A stretch of 64,000 bases of DNA from Pseudomonas fluorescens. GTDB lineage: Bacteria; Pseudomonadota; Gammaproteobacteria; Pseudomonadales; Pseudomonadaceae. The notes beneath the pieces are model-generated. The model had not been told where the DNA came from. It searched no databases and worked only from the letters and a program-made list of their open reading frames with translations. Positions 12,075 to 20,618 of the stretch are shown here, in pieces (within the stretch, counting starts at the first letter, position 1; every line of letters starts with the position of its first letter). The translations under genes and the position numbers were made by a program. The DNA lies in assembly GCF_902498185.1 (NCBI RefSeq), contig NZ_CABVIX010000003.1:62001-126000 (forward strand). Direction: 5' to 3'.

Positions 12075-13427
12075 TTAAAGACGACCCAGATCGTTGATCA
12101 AGGCGAGCAGCATTACCCCGATGACCAAACTGATACCGATCTGGACCCCCCAACCTTGCACCCGATCCGACACCGGACGACCGCGCGCCCATTCGATCAG
12201 GTAAAACAGCAAATGCCCCCCATCCAGTACTGGAATGGGCAGCAAGTTAAGAACCCCTAGGCTTATGCTCAGGTAGGCAAGGAAATTCAGGAAATCCCCA
12301 ACGCCGGACTGGGCTGAAGCGCCCGCCACTTTAGCAATGGTTATCGGTCCGCTCAAGTTTTTTACCGAGAGCTCGCCGAAGAGCATTTTCTTCAGCGATT
12401 CAAGGGTCAGGATGCTCATGTCCCAGGTCCGCGACAGGCCTTGGCCCACGGCGTCCAGTGGGCCATAGCTGACCTCGCGCAGCATGTTGGCTGGCCATTC
12501 GACACCTTTGACCCCGGCGCCCAGGTAGCCACCGGCGGCCTTGCCCTCGCCACGCCTGGCCAGGGTCACCGGGATATCCAGCACCTGGGCATCGCGCTCG
12601 ATTCGTATCTGGACTTTGCTGTCGGCGCGCCCACGCACGCTGTCGACCACCTGCTGCCAGTCGTTGAGCGCCTGGCCATCGAGGGCCAGCAGGCGGTCGC
12701 CTGATTTCAGACCGGCGGCAGCGGCCGGGCCCTTGGGGTCGATCTCTGCAAGCACTGGGGTAATCGCCGGGCGCCACGGGCGCAGGCCCAGCGACTGGAT
12801 CGGGTCAGGCTCGTCGGAACCCTTGAGCCAGCTCTTGAGCACCAGTTGATGCTGGCGCTCGGCAGTGGCGCCCTCTTCCCGCACACCGACCTGCAAGGTA
12901 CCGCTCTCGCCCAGGCGGCGCACCAGCTGCAGGTTGACCGCCGACCAGCCACTGGTTGGCTTGCCATCAATAGAAACAATTTCCTGCCCCGCCGTCAGGC
13001 CTGCGGTCGCGGCCAGGCTGTCGGGCTCGACCGCGCCGATGATCGGACGGATCTGCTGGGTACCCATCATCGCGAGCAGCCAGAAGAACAGGATCGCCAA
13101 CAGGAAGTTGGCGACAGGCCCCGCCGCGACAATGGCGATGCGCTGGCCCACGGTCTTGCGATTGAACGACTGGTCGGCCAGCGCGGCGGGCACTTCGCCC
13201 TCGCGCTCGTCGAGCATCTTGACGTAGCCGCCCAGGGGAATGGCGGCGATCACGAACTCGGTGCCCTGGCGGTCGTGCCAGCGCAGCAGCGGCGTACCAA
13301 AGCCTACGGAAAACCGCAGGACCTTGACGCCGCAGCGACGGGCCACCCAGAAGTGGCCGAATTCGTGGAAGGTAACCAGCACGCCCAGTGCGACCAGGGT
13401 GCCGATGATCATGTAGAGCGCAGTCAT
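12075..13427 (-). CDS. rseP: Site-2 intramembrane zinc protease RseP (MucP)
   Basis: RseP cuts anti-sigma factors within the membrane; in Pseudomonas the homologue MucP acts on MucA to release AlgU. The 450-aa product has the zinc motif HEFGH at residues 21-25 in the first membrane segment. Two PDZ domains lie in the periplasmic middle part, and the C-terminal motif LLPIPVLDGG (near 395-404) supplies the third ligand Asp. It is flanked by dxr and bamA in the conserved order. An AlgU-type promoter candidate is present elsewhere in this window, upstream of the LptF unit. Confidence 0.96.
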   Translation of the reverse strand: MTALYMIIGTLVALGVLVTFHEFGHFWVARRCGVKVLRFSVGFGTPLLRWHDRQGTEFVIAAIPLGGYVKMLDEREGEVPAALADQSFNRKTVGQRIAIVAAGPVANFLLAILFFWLLAMMGTQQIRPIIGAVEPDSLAATAGLTAGQEIVSIDGKPTSGWSAVNLQLVRRLGESGTLQVGVREEGATAERQHQLVLKSWLKGSDEPDPIQSLGLRPWRPAITPVLAEIDPKGPAAAAGLKSGDRLLALDGQALNDWQQVVDSVRGRADSKVQIRIERDAQVLDIPVTLARRGEGKAAGGYLGAGVKGVEWPANMLREVSYGPLDAVGQGLSRTWDMSILTLESLKKMLFGELSVKNLSGPITIAKVAGASAQSGVGDFLNFLAYLSISLGVLNLLPIPVLDGGHLLFYLIEWARGRPVSDRVQGWGVQIGISLVIGVMLLALINDLGRL

Positions 13428-13484
13428 GTCTTTCTCCAGATGACGTTCAGCGGTGCCTGGCGCAACGCACGCGGGCGATGGGCA

Positions 13485-14675
13485 TCAGCGGCCGTGACGA
13501 CTCAACCATTCCCGGGACAGCTCGCGCGCACGCTGGTCGGCGGCGAACACCGCAGCGAGCGAAGGTACCGGCACCACGGGCTCCTGGTCGAGCACTTGTT
13601 CGATCATACTCGCGATCTCCGGGAAGCGGATGCGCCGCTGGAGAAACGCCTCGACGGCCACCTCGTTGGCGGCATTGAGTATCGCCGGAGCGCTGTTGCC
13701 GGCCTCGGCAGCCTGCCGCGCCAGGCGCAGGCAAGGAAAGCGCTGTTCGTCGGGGGCCTGGAAATCAAGCCGCGCGATGGCGAACAGGTCGAGCGGTGCT
13801 ACCCCGGATTCGATCCGCCTTGGCCAGGCCAGGGCGTTGGCAATCGGGGTGCGCATGTCCGGGTTGCCCAGCTGTGCCAGCACCGAGCCGTCTATATAGT
13901 CGACCAGCGAATGGATCACGCTCTGCGGGTGCACCACCACTTCTACCTTGGCAGGCACCGCATCGAACAGCCAGCAGGCTTCGATCAGCTCGAGGCCCTT
14001 GTTCATCATGCTCGCCGAGTCGACTGAAATCTTGCGGCCCATGGACCAGTTCGGGTGGGCACAGGCCTGCTCGGGCGTGACGTGCGCCAGCTCCGACTGC
14101 GGCGTTTCGCGGAACGGACCACCCGAGGCGGTCAGCAGGATGCGCCGCACCCCGACCTCGGCCAGCCCGCGGGCGTAGTCACCCGGCAGGCACTGGAAAA
14201 TCGCGTTGTGCTCGCTGTCGATGGGCAGCAGTATCGCGCCACTGCGGCGTACCGCGTCCATGAACAGCGCGCCCGACATCACCAGGGCTTCCTTGTTGGC
14301 CAGCAGCACCTTCTTGCCGGCCTCGACCGCCGCCAGGGTGGGCCGCAAGCCGGCAGCGCCAACGATCGCAGCCATGACCGCGTCGACCTCGGGAGCGGCA
14401 GCCACCTGGCACAGCCCGGCTTCGCCCTCCAGCACCTCGGTGGCGCTGCCTGCGCTGCGCAGCCCTTCGCGCAGCTGGGCCGCGCCCTGGGCAGTGGGCA
14501 CCACGGCAAACGCCGGACGGTGCAGCAGGCAAAGCTGCAGCAGTTCGTCCAGCCGTGAATAGCCGCTCAGCGCGAACACCTGGTACTGCCCGGGGTGACG
14601 GGCGATGACATCCAGGGTGCTCAGGCCGATGGAGCCAGTGGCCCCCAGCACGGTAATGCGCTGGACACCACTCAC
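13485..14675 (-). CDS. dxr: 1-deoxy-D-xylulose 5-phosphate reductoisomerase
   Basis: Dxr (IspC) commits DXP to the MEP isoprenoid pathway, using NADPH and a divalent metal. The product has the N-terminal dinucleotide-binding motif LGATGSIG (residues 10-17) and the conserved ASGGPFR and [15 protein letters not shown] segments. I prefer a GTG start at 14675, which gives 396 aa and a 4-base GTGA overlap with the cdsA stop. An in-frame ATG at 14687 would give 400 aa but has its GGCGGA abutting the codon. The upstream neighbours cdsA and uppS use isoprenoid or lipid precursors, so the cluster is functionally coherent. Confidence 0.95.
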   Translation of the reverse strand: MSGVQRITVLGATGSIGLSTLDVIARHPGQYQVFALSGYSRLDELLQLCLLHRPAFAVVPTAQGAAQLREGLRSAGSATEVLEGEAGLCQVAAAPEVDAVMAAIVGAAGLRPTLAAVEAGKKVLLANKEALVMSGALFMDAVRRSGAILLPIDSEHNAIFQCLPGDYARGLAEVGVRRILLTASGGPFRETPQSELAHVTPEQACAHPNWSMGRKISVDSASMMNKGLELIEACWLFDAVPAKVEVVVHPQSVIHSLVDYIDGSVLAQLGNPDMRTPIANALAWPRRIESGVAPLDLFAIARLDFQAPDEQRFPCLRLARQAAEAGNSAPAILNAANEVAVEAFLQRRIRFPEIASMIEQVLDQEPVVPVPSLAAVFAADQRARELSREWLSRHGR

Positions 14676-15487
14676 ATGACACCCCATTCCGCCGCCCAGA
14701 GCAGCACGGCAAACAATGGGATCGCTGCCGTCAGGCTGTCGATGCGGTCGAGCACGCCACCATGGCCGGGCAACAGGTTGCTGCTGTCCTTGATCCCCGA
14801 GCGGCGCTTGAACATGCTTTCGGTGAGGTCACCGACCACCGAAGCCATCACCACCACTGCGGCGCCCATCAGGCCCAGCAACAGCGCGCCGATGCTCCAG
14901 TCGCGCCACAGGCCGACACCCAGGGTGATCAGCAGGCTGGCCGCGAGGCCGCCATAGACACCCTCCCAGCTCTTGCCCGGACTTACCTGAGGTGCCAGCT
15001 TGCGCTTGCCCAAAGCCCTGCCCGAGAAGTAGGCGCCGATGTCGGCGCCCCACACCAGCACCATCACCGCGAGGATCAGCCAGTTGCCCAGCGGCCAGTG
15101 CTTGAGCAGCACCAGGCCTTGCCAGGCGGGCAACAGCACCAGCAGGCCGATCAGCAGACGGCACGCGGCACTGGCCCATAATTCGCTGCTGCGCGGGTAG
15201 GTCAGCACCAGCCAGGTGGCGAGCGCCCACCAGATCACCGAGGCACCCAGCACCCAGGGTGCAAGGTCCGGCATCAGGTAGAGCAGCATCAATGCCCCGG
15301 CCACCACGGCGGCGTAGGCACAGCGCAATGGCTGGGTCATCAGGCCGGCGAGCCGCGCCCATTCCCAGGCGCCCACGGTCACCACAAAGCCGATGAAGAG
15401 TGCGAAATTCCCGCCGTTGAGCAGGAAGAAACCACCCAGTGCGATCGGTAACAGGATCAGCGCGGTAATGATGCGATGTTTAAGCAT
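14672..15487 (-). CDS. cdsA: Phosphatidate cytidylyltransferase
   Basis: CdsA makes CDP-diacylglycerol from phosphatidate and CTP at the inner membrane, the branch point of phospholipid synthesis. The 271-aa protein is mostly hydrophobic with several membrane segments, and ends with the family signature [20 protein letters not shown]. It overlaps uppS by one base (TAATG) and dxr by four, showing tight translational coupling across uppS-cdsA-dxr. Confidence 0.97.
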   Translation of the reverse strand: MLKHRIITALILLPIALGGFFLLNGGNFALFIGFVVTVGAWEWARLAGLMTQPLRCAYAAVVAGALMLLYLMPDLAPWVLGASVIWWALATWLVLTYPRSSELWASAACRLLIGLLVLLPAWQGLVLLKHWPLGNWLILAVMVLVWGADIGAYFSGRALGKRKLAPQVSPGKSWEGVYGGLAASLLITLGVGLWRDWSIGALLLGLMGAAVVVMASVVGDLTESMFKRRSGIKDSSNLLPGHGGVLDRIDSLTAAIPLFAVLLWAAEWGVM

Positions 15488-16242
15488 TAAGCACGAGCTC
15501 CAGCTTCAACCTGCTCGCTGGTTTTCCCGAAGCGGCGCTGGCGTGAAGCGAAATCGGCCAGGGCATTGCGCATGGCCTCGTGTTTGAAGTCCGGCCAGTA
15601 GAGGTCGGAGAAATACAGCTCGGCGTAGGCGAGCTGCCACAGCAGGAAATTGCTGATACGGCGCTCTCCACCCGTGCGGATGCACAAGTCCGGCAACGGC
15701 AGGTCGCCGGTGGCAAGACAGGTCTGCAGCAGTCCGGGGGTAATGTCCTCCGGACGCAGGTGCCCGGCCTGGACTTCACGCGCCAGGCGCTGTGCAGCCT
15801 GGGCGATGTCCCACTGGCCACCGTAGTTGGCGGCGATCTGCAGGATGAACCGGCCATTGCCCGCGGTCAGCGCTTCGGCCTCGCGCATGGCGGCTTGCAG
15901 CTCAGGGTGAAAGCGCGAGCGGTCACCGATGATGCGCAAGCTGATGTTGTTGTCATTGAGGCGCCTGGCCTCGCGGCGCAAGGCCGAGAAGAACAACTCC
16001 ATCAGCGCACCGACCTCATCGGCCGGGCGCTGCCAGTTCTCGCTGGAGAAGGCGAACAGGGTCAGCACCTCGACCTTGGCCTCGGCACACACTTCGATCA
16101 CCGCGCGTACCGCATCGACGCCGGCCTTGTGCCCGGCAACGCCGGGCAGCAGGCGCTTCTTCGCCCAGCGATTGTTACCGTCCATGATGATCGCGACATG
16201 ACGCGGCACCGAAGACGATGCCGCCAGCTTGGTCTTATCCAT
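15487..16242 (-). CDS. uppS: Undecaprenyl diphosphate synthase (di-trans,poly-cis type)
   Basis: UppS makes undecaprenyl diphosphate, the carrier lipid for peptidoglycan and O-antigen, by cis-prenyl condensation on FPP. The 251-aa product carries the substrate-binding IIMDGNNRWAKKR motif with the catalytic Asp at residue 21. The conserved C-terminal RTGGERRISNFLLWQ also fits. It lies 14 bases downstream of frr and overlaps cdsA by one base. Confidence 0.97.
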   Translation of the reverse strand: MDKTKLAASSSVPRHVAIIMDGNNRWAKKRLLPGVAGHKAGVDAVRAVIEVCAEAKVEVLTLFAFSSENWQRPADEVGALMELFFSALRREARRLNDNNISLRIIGDRSRFHPELQAAMREAEALTAGNGRFILQIAANYGGQWDIAQAAQRLAREVQAGHLRPEDITPGLLQTCLATGDLPLPDLCIRTGGERRISNFLLWQLAYAELYFSDLYWPDFKHEAMRNALADFASRQRRFGKTSEQVEAGARA

Positions 16243-16256
16243 GAAAAGTTCTGACC

Positions 16257-16814
16257 TCAGACGGCCATCAAGTCCTTTTCCTTCGCCTTCACAGCAACTT
16301 CGATGTCGGCCACGAACTTGTCGGTCAGCTTCTGGATGTCATCAGCGGCGCGACGCTCTTCGTCCTCGCTGATTTCCTTCTCCTTGACCAGGTCCTTGAG
16401 CTGGCTCAAGGCGTCACGGCGAATGTTGCGCACTGCGATGCGGCCGTCTTCGGCAGCGTCGCGCGCCTGCTTGGTGAAGCCCTTGCGGGTTTCCTCGGTC
16501 AGCGCAGGCATGGTGATCAGCAGCATTTCACCCAGGTTGGTCGGGTTCAGGTTCAGGCCAGCGCTACCGATCGCCTTGTCGACCGCTGAGAGCATGTTGC
16601 GCTCGAAAGCCACGACCTGCAGGGTGCGCGAATCCTTGACCGTGATGTTGGCCACTTGCTTGATAGGCGTGTCCGAGCCGTAGTAAGGCACCATGACACC
16701 TTCCAGGATGCTCGGGTGCGCGACACCGGTACGGATACGGCCGAATGCGTGCTGGAGGGACTCCAGCGACTTGTTCATCCGCTCCTGGGCGTCTTTCTTG
16801 ATTTCGTTGATCAT
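16257..16814 (-). CDS. frr: Ribosome recycling factor
   Basis: RRF splits the post-termination ribosome together with EF-G. The 185-aa product is the standard length, with the three-helix-bundle sequence ([19 protein letters not shown] at the N-terminus, and [12 protein letters not shown]). Its ATG overlaps the pyrH stop by 4 bases, so it is translationally coupled to pyrH. The pyrH-frr-uppS order is widely conserved. Confidence 0.98.
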   Translation of the reverse strand: MINEIKKDAQERMNKSLESLQHAFGRIRTGVAHPSILEGVMVPYYGSDTPIKQVANITVKDSRTLQVVAFERNMLSAVDKAIGSAGLNLNPTNLGEMLLITMPALTEETRKGFTKQARDAAEDGRIAVRNIRRDALSQLKDLVKEKEISEDEERRAADDIQKLTDKFVADIEVAVKAKEKDLMAV

Positions 16815-17554
16815 GCTTGGCCTTCCTCGATCAGGGTTCCTTCAGCGCCACCCACCACGATGTTCAGCAGGGCGCCAGGCTTGTTCATGTTGAATACCCG
16901 CAATGGCATCTTGTGGTCGCGGCACAGGCAGATTGCGGTCAGGTCCATCACGCCAAGCTTGCGGTCCAGTACTTCATCGTACGTCAGATGGTCGAACTTC
17001 TCGGCGTGCGGGTCCTTGAATGGATCGGCAGTGTACACACCATCGACCTTGGTCGCCTTCAGCACCACGTCGGCATCGATTTCGATACCTCGCAGGCAGG
17101 CAGCCGAGTCGGTGGTGAAGAACGGGTTGCCGGTACCGGCGGAGAAAATTACCACATCACCGGAGTTAAGGTGACGGATAGCTTTGCGACGGTCGTAATG
17201 ATCGGTAACGCCGACCATGGAAATCGCGGACATGACCAGGGCCGGGATGTTCGAGCGCTCCAGCGCATCGCGCATCGCCAGGCCGTTCATCACGGTTGCC
17301 AGCATACCCATGTGGTCGCCGGTGACCCGGTCCATGCCGGCTGCGCTGAGCGCCGCACCACGGAACAGGTTGCCACCACCGATCACCAGGCCGACCTGGA
17401 CACCGATGCCGACCAGCTGACCCACTTCGAGGGCCATGCGGTCCAGTACTTTCGGGTCGATCCCGAACTCTTCCGAACCCATCAGGGCTTCGCCGCTAAG
17501 TTTGAGCAAAATGCGTTTATAGCGAGGTTGGCGACCACTCACCTGCTGAGCCAT
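16811..17554 (-). CDS. pyrH: UMP kinase
   Basis: PyrH phosphorylates UMP to UDP and is allosterically controlled by GTP and UTP. The 247-aa product begins [21 protein letters not shown], with the amino acid kinase fold motifs LKLSGEAL and [11 protein letters not shown] chose the ATG at 17554 because AGGAGAG lies 7 bases upstream; an ATG 27 bases earlier lacks this. It follows tsf after about 180 bases that contain several hairpins, so it may be transcribed partly from its own promoter. Confidence 0.97.
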   Translation of the reverse strand: MAQQVSGRQPRYKRILLKLSGEALMGSEEFGIDPKVLDRMALEVGQLVGIGVQVGLVIGGGNLFRGAALSAAGMDRVTGDHMGMLATVMNGLAMRDALERSNIPALVMSAISMVGVTDHYDRRKAIRHLNSGDVVIFSAGTGNPFFTTDSAACLRGIEIDADVVLKATKVDGVYTADPFKDPHAEKFDHLTYDEVLDRKLGVMDLTAICLCRDHKMPLRVFNMNKPGALLNIVVGGAEGTLIEEGQA

Positions 17555-17658
17555 TGCGAGTCTCTCCTGCGGCGTTTTCAATAAAATTCTGCGCGGGCTG
17601 TGTATAGCCAGCTAACTGTAGCGTGGCGCTGCTTCAGCGCCAGCGGAGATAGGTTCGA

Positions 17659-17734
17659 CAAACCTGCCTCCGGTTTGACAAAGAGGCTGCGCGCGTGAGC
17701 GGGCAGCCTCTTTGTGGCGACAGACGGGTCTGTC
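17659..17734 (-). terminator. Hairpin cluster after tsf
   Basis: Three hairpins follow the tsf stop on the minus strand: 17719-17734 (7-bp stem GACAGAC/GTCTGTC), 17679-17714 (a perfect 12-bp stem CAAAGAGGCTGC/GCAGCCTCTTTG with a 12-base loop), and 17659-17677 (6-bp stem). The middle one is the strongest. No clean U-run follows, so termination may be partial, letting some transcripts reach pyrH. Confidence 0.6.
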
Positions 17735-18598
17735 TTACTGCTTGGCAGCAGCCAGCTGGGCAGCAACTTCTTCAGCGAAGTTGTCGACCGGCTTCTCGAT
17801 GCCTTCGCCTACCTTGAAGTAGGTGAACGAAACGATTTCAGCACCGGCTTTCTTGGCCAGCTCGCCGACCTTGATTTCCGGGTTCATGACGAAGGCCTGT
17901 TCAACCAGGCTGGCTTCGGCCAGGAACTTGGAGATACGGCCTTTGACCATGTTCTCGACGATATTCTCAGGCTTGCCCTTGATCTTCTCTTCGTTGAGAG
18001 TCAGGAAGACGCCCTTCTCGCGCTCGATGGCTTCGGCCGAGACTTCCGACGGCAGCAGGAACTCTGGGTTGCTGGCAGCCACGTGCATGGCGATTTCCTT
18101 GGCCAGCTGAACGTCGCCGCCCTTCAGGACAACGGCAACACCGATCTTGTTGCCGTGCAGGTAGGTACCGACAACGTCACCCTCGACGCGCACCAGGCGA
18201 CGGATGTTGACGTTCTCGCCAACCTTGGCAACCAGCGCTTCACGAGCCGCTTCACGGGAAGCGATCAGTGGAGCGGCATCGGTCAGCTTCTCGGAGAAGG
18301 CCTGCTCGACGCTTTCAGCGACGAAGTTCTTGAAGTCGTCTTGCAGGGCCAGGAAGTCGGTCTGCGAGTTCACTTCCAGCAGAACGGCGGACTTGTCGTC
18401 TGCCTTGATGGCGATGGCGCCTTCGGCTGCGACGTTGCCAGCCTTCTTGGCGGCCTTGATGGCGCCCGAGGCACGCATGTCGTCAATGGCTTTCTCGATG
18501 TCGCCGCCGGCCTTTTCCAGGGCCTTCTTGCAATCCATCATGCCTTCGCCGGTACGCTCGCGCAGTTCTTTGACCAGCGCTGCAGTAATTGCTGCCAT
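17735..18598 (-). CDS. tsf: Elongation factor Ts
   Basis: EF-Ts recycles EF-Tu from the GDP to the GTP form during translation. The 287-aa product starts MAAITAALVKELRERTGEGMM, with the conserved UBA-like N-terminal domain and the core motif SQTDFLALQDDF that contacts EF-Tu. It follows rpsB on the same strand, but a strong terminator-like hairpin at 18731-18759 lies between the two genes. Confidence 0.98.
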   Translation of the reverse strand: MAAITAALVKELRERTGEGMMDCKKALEKAGGDIEKAIDDMRASGAIKAAKKAGNVAAEGAIAIKADDKSAVLLEVNSQTDFLALQDDFKNFVAESVEQAFSEKLTDAAPLIASREAAREALVAKVGENVNIRRLVRVEGDVVGTYLHGNKIGVAVVLKGGDVQLAKEIAMHVAASNPEFLLPSEVSAEAIEREKGVFLTLNEEKIKGKPENIVENMVKGRISKFLAEASLVEQAFVMNPEIKVGELAKKAGAEIVSFTYFKVGEGIEKPVDNFAEEVAAQLAAAKQ

Positions 18599-18730
18599 TT
18601 CAAAATCCTCTTGGAAAGTTTTTCAACCATTCCACCCGCTCATCACGGGCGTTCAATTCTGCGAATCCGCTGACTTCATCTCAGCAGGCCCATGATGCGG
18701 GACCCTTGCTGACAGCAGGATTTCAAGGTG

Positions 18731-18759
18731 GCAAAAAGGGGGCGAAGCCCCCTTTTTGC
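18731..18759 (-). terminator. Strong intrinsic terminator between rpsB and tsf
   Basis: A perfect 13-bp stem (18731-18743 with 18747-18759) closes a TTC/GAA loop and ends in a T5 run. On the minus strand it reads as a GC-rich stem, TTCG-type loop, then TTTTTGC. It sits about 25 bases after the rpsB stop and would reduce read-through into tsf. Confidence 0.8.
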
Positions 18760-18784
18760 GTGCCAAGTAGACGCCAGGCGTCAA

Positions 18785-19522
18785 TTACTCGGCTGCAGGT
18801 GCTGCCGCTTCTTCAGCGAAGACTTCGGTGCCGCCGGCAACATGGTTGCGGCCGCGGATGACAGCGTCAGCCATCGAAGTCATGTACAGCTCGATGGCGC
18901 GGATGGCGTCATCGTTACCTGGGATCACGTAGTCGACACCTTCAGGGCTGCTGTTGGTATCGACGATGCCGATGACCGGGATGCCCAGCTTGTTGGCTTC
19001 GGTGATCGCGATGCGCTCGTGGTCAACGTCGATCACGAACAGGGCATCAGGCAGGCCGCCCATGTCCTTGATACCACCCAGGCTGCGATCCAGTTTTTCC
19101 AGATCACGGGAGCGCATCAGCGCTTCCTTCTTGGTCAGCTTGGTGAAAGTGCCGTCTTCGGCCTGGACTTCCAGGTCGCGCAGGCGCTTGATCGATGCAC
19201 GGATGGTCTTGTAGTTGGTCAGCATGCCGCCCAACCAACGGTGGTCAACGTATGGCGAACCGCAACGAGCAGCTTGCTCGGCGACGATCTTGCCGGCGGA
19301 ACGCTTGGTGCCGACGAACATGATCTTGTTCTTGCCCTGGGCCAGGCGCTCGACGAACGACAGAGCGTCGTTGAACATCGGCAGGGTTTTTTCCAGGTTG
19401 ATGATGTGGATCTTGTTGCGCGCGCCGAAAATGTACTTGCCCATTTTCGGGTTCCAGTAACGGGTCTGGTGGCCGAAGTGCACACCGGCCTTCAGCATAT
19501 CGCGCATGTTGACTTGGGACAT
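18785..19522 (-). CDS. rpsB: 30S ribosomal protein S2
   Basis: S2 binds late to the 30S subunit and is needed for S1 association. The 245-aa product begins [19 protein letters not shown] and carries the family signatures [16 protein letters not shown] and [12 protein letters not shown]. The ATG at 19522 has AAGGA at 6 bases; the open frame continues upstream into a structured leader, which is not coding. It is the first gene of the rpsB-tsf unit and diverges from map. Confidence 0.98.
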   Translation of the reverse strand: MSQVNMRDMLKAGVHFGHQTRYWNPKMGKYIFGARNKIHIINLEKTLPMFNDALSFVERLAQGKNKIMFVGTKRSAGKIVAEQAARCGSPYVDHRWLGGMLTNYKTIRASIKRLRDLEVQAEDGTFTKLTKKEALMRSRDLEKLDRSLGGIKDMGGLPDALFVIDVDHERIAITEANKLGIPVIGIVDTNSSPEGVDYVIPGNDDAIRAIELYMTSMADAVIRGRNHVAGGTEVFAEEAAAPAAE

Positions 19523-19660
19523 GATAGTTCCTTGATAAGTCGGGTTGGGCCTCCACGTATCCCAATGACCAACCCGCGATTCCAGCGGAACCGGGGCACC
19601 CAGGCCATCGTGTCGACACGTGTGTGGGTTAGGGCTCGCGGGGTCATCCCCGAAAGCGGC
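19523..19660 (-). promoter_or_regulatory. Structured 5' leader of rpsB mRNA
   Basis: About 140 bases upstream of rpsB hold three hairpins: 19639-19652 (CGGGG, 4-base loop, CCCCG), the perfect 12-bp palindrome CGTGTCGACACG at 19609-19620, and a 7-bp stem pairing 19569-19575 with 19542-19548 just before the ribosome binding site. In E. coli, S2 represses its own operon through a structured leader; a comparable role here is inferred from position and structure only. Confidence 0.45.
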
Positions 19661-19664
19661 GCAT

Positions 19665-19670
19665 GTTATA
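19665..19670 (-). promoter_or_regulatory. Possible -10 element of the rpsB promoter
   Basis: TATAAC on the minus strand, followed by a GC-rich discriminator (GCGCCGC), would start transcription near 19655 and produce the structured leader. No convincing -35 hexamer is seen at 16-18 bases, so this is tentative. Confidence 0.3.
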
Positions 19671-19813
19671 CCACAGAGCGCCTGCAAACGGAACACGGAT
19701 CACCGCATCTGGTCAGTGGCCCGTGCATTGTCGCCCAGATCGCCACCCTGCTCTGCTAGAATCGGGCCTTTCCTGTTTGTTTGCGCCCCGCGCGGCGCCG
19801 TAGAGAGCCTGTA

Positions 19814-20596
19814 ATGACCGTAACCATCAAAACCGCCGAAGACATCGAGAAGATGCGCATCGCCGGCCGCCTGGCCGCCGAAGTCCTGGAAATGATCGAG
19901 GAACACGTCAGGCCCGGTGTCACCACCGAAGAGCTCGACCGCCTGTGCCACGACCATATCGTCAACGTGCAGAAGGCCATTCCCGCGCCGCTCAACTACA
20001 AGGGCTTTCCCAAGTCGATCTGCACCTCGATCAACCACGTGGTGTGCCACGGCATCCCCGGCGACAAGCCGCTCAAGGATGGCGACACGCTGAACATCGA
20101 CGTGACCGTGATCAAGGACGGCTACCACGGTGACACCAGCCGCATGTTCCATGTCGGCAGCGTGCCGGTCTGGGCCGAGCGCCTGTCCAGCGTCACCCAG
20201 GAGTGCCTGTACAAGGCCATCGAGCTGGTCAGGCCGGGCTGCCGCCTGGGCGACATCGGCGAGGTGATCCAGAAGCATGCCGAGAAGAATGGCTTTTCGG
20301 TAGTGCGCGAGTTCTGCGGCCACGGCATCGGCAAGGTGTTCCACGAAGAGCCGCAGATCCTCCACTACGGCCGTGCCGGTACCGGCATGGAGCTCAAGGA
20401 AGGCATGACCTTCACCATCGAGCCGATGATCAACCAGGGCAAGGCCGACACCAAGGTGCTGGGCGACGGCTGGACCGCGATCACCAAGGACCGCAAGCTC
20501 TCGGCCCAGTGGGAACACACCCTGGTTGTCACCGCCACCGGCTACGAAATCTTCACCCTGCGCAAAGACGACACCATTGCCCGCACGTCGGCCTGA
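19814..20596 (+). CDS. map: Type I methionine aminopeptidase
   Basis: MAP removes the initiator methionine from nascent proteins. The 260-aa product has the pita-bread metalloprotease ligands in order: the Asp of NIDVTVIKDGYHGDTS, the His of GHGIGKVFHEEP, the Glu of FTIEPMI and the Glu of the C-terminal QWEHTLVV. I chose the ATG at 19814, where family members start (MTVTIKTAEDIEKM); a longer frame adds an Arg-rich extension with no support. It is transcribed divergently from rpsB and is followed 22 bases later by glnD. Confidence 0.97.
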   Translation: MTVTIKTAEDIEKMRIAGRLAAEVLEMIEEHVRPGVTTEELDRLCHDHIVNVQKAIPAPLNYKGFPKSICTSINHVVCHGIPGDKPLKDGDTLNIDVTVIKDGYHGDTSRMFHVGSVPVWAERLSSVTQECLYKAIELVRPGCRLGDIGEVIQKHAEKNGFSVVREFCGHGIGKVFHEEPQILHYGRAGTGMELKEGMTFTIEPMINQGKADTKVLGDGWTAITKDRKLSAQWEHTLVVTATGYEIFTLRKDDTIARTSA

Positions 20597-20618
20597 CCTT
20601 TTCCAGGAACGCGATTAG

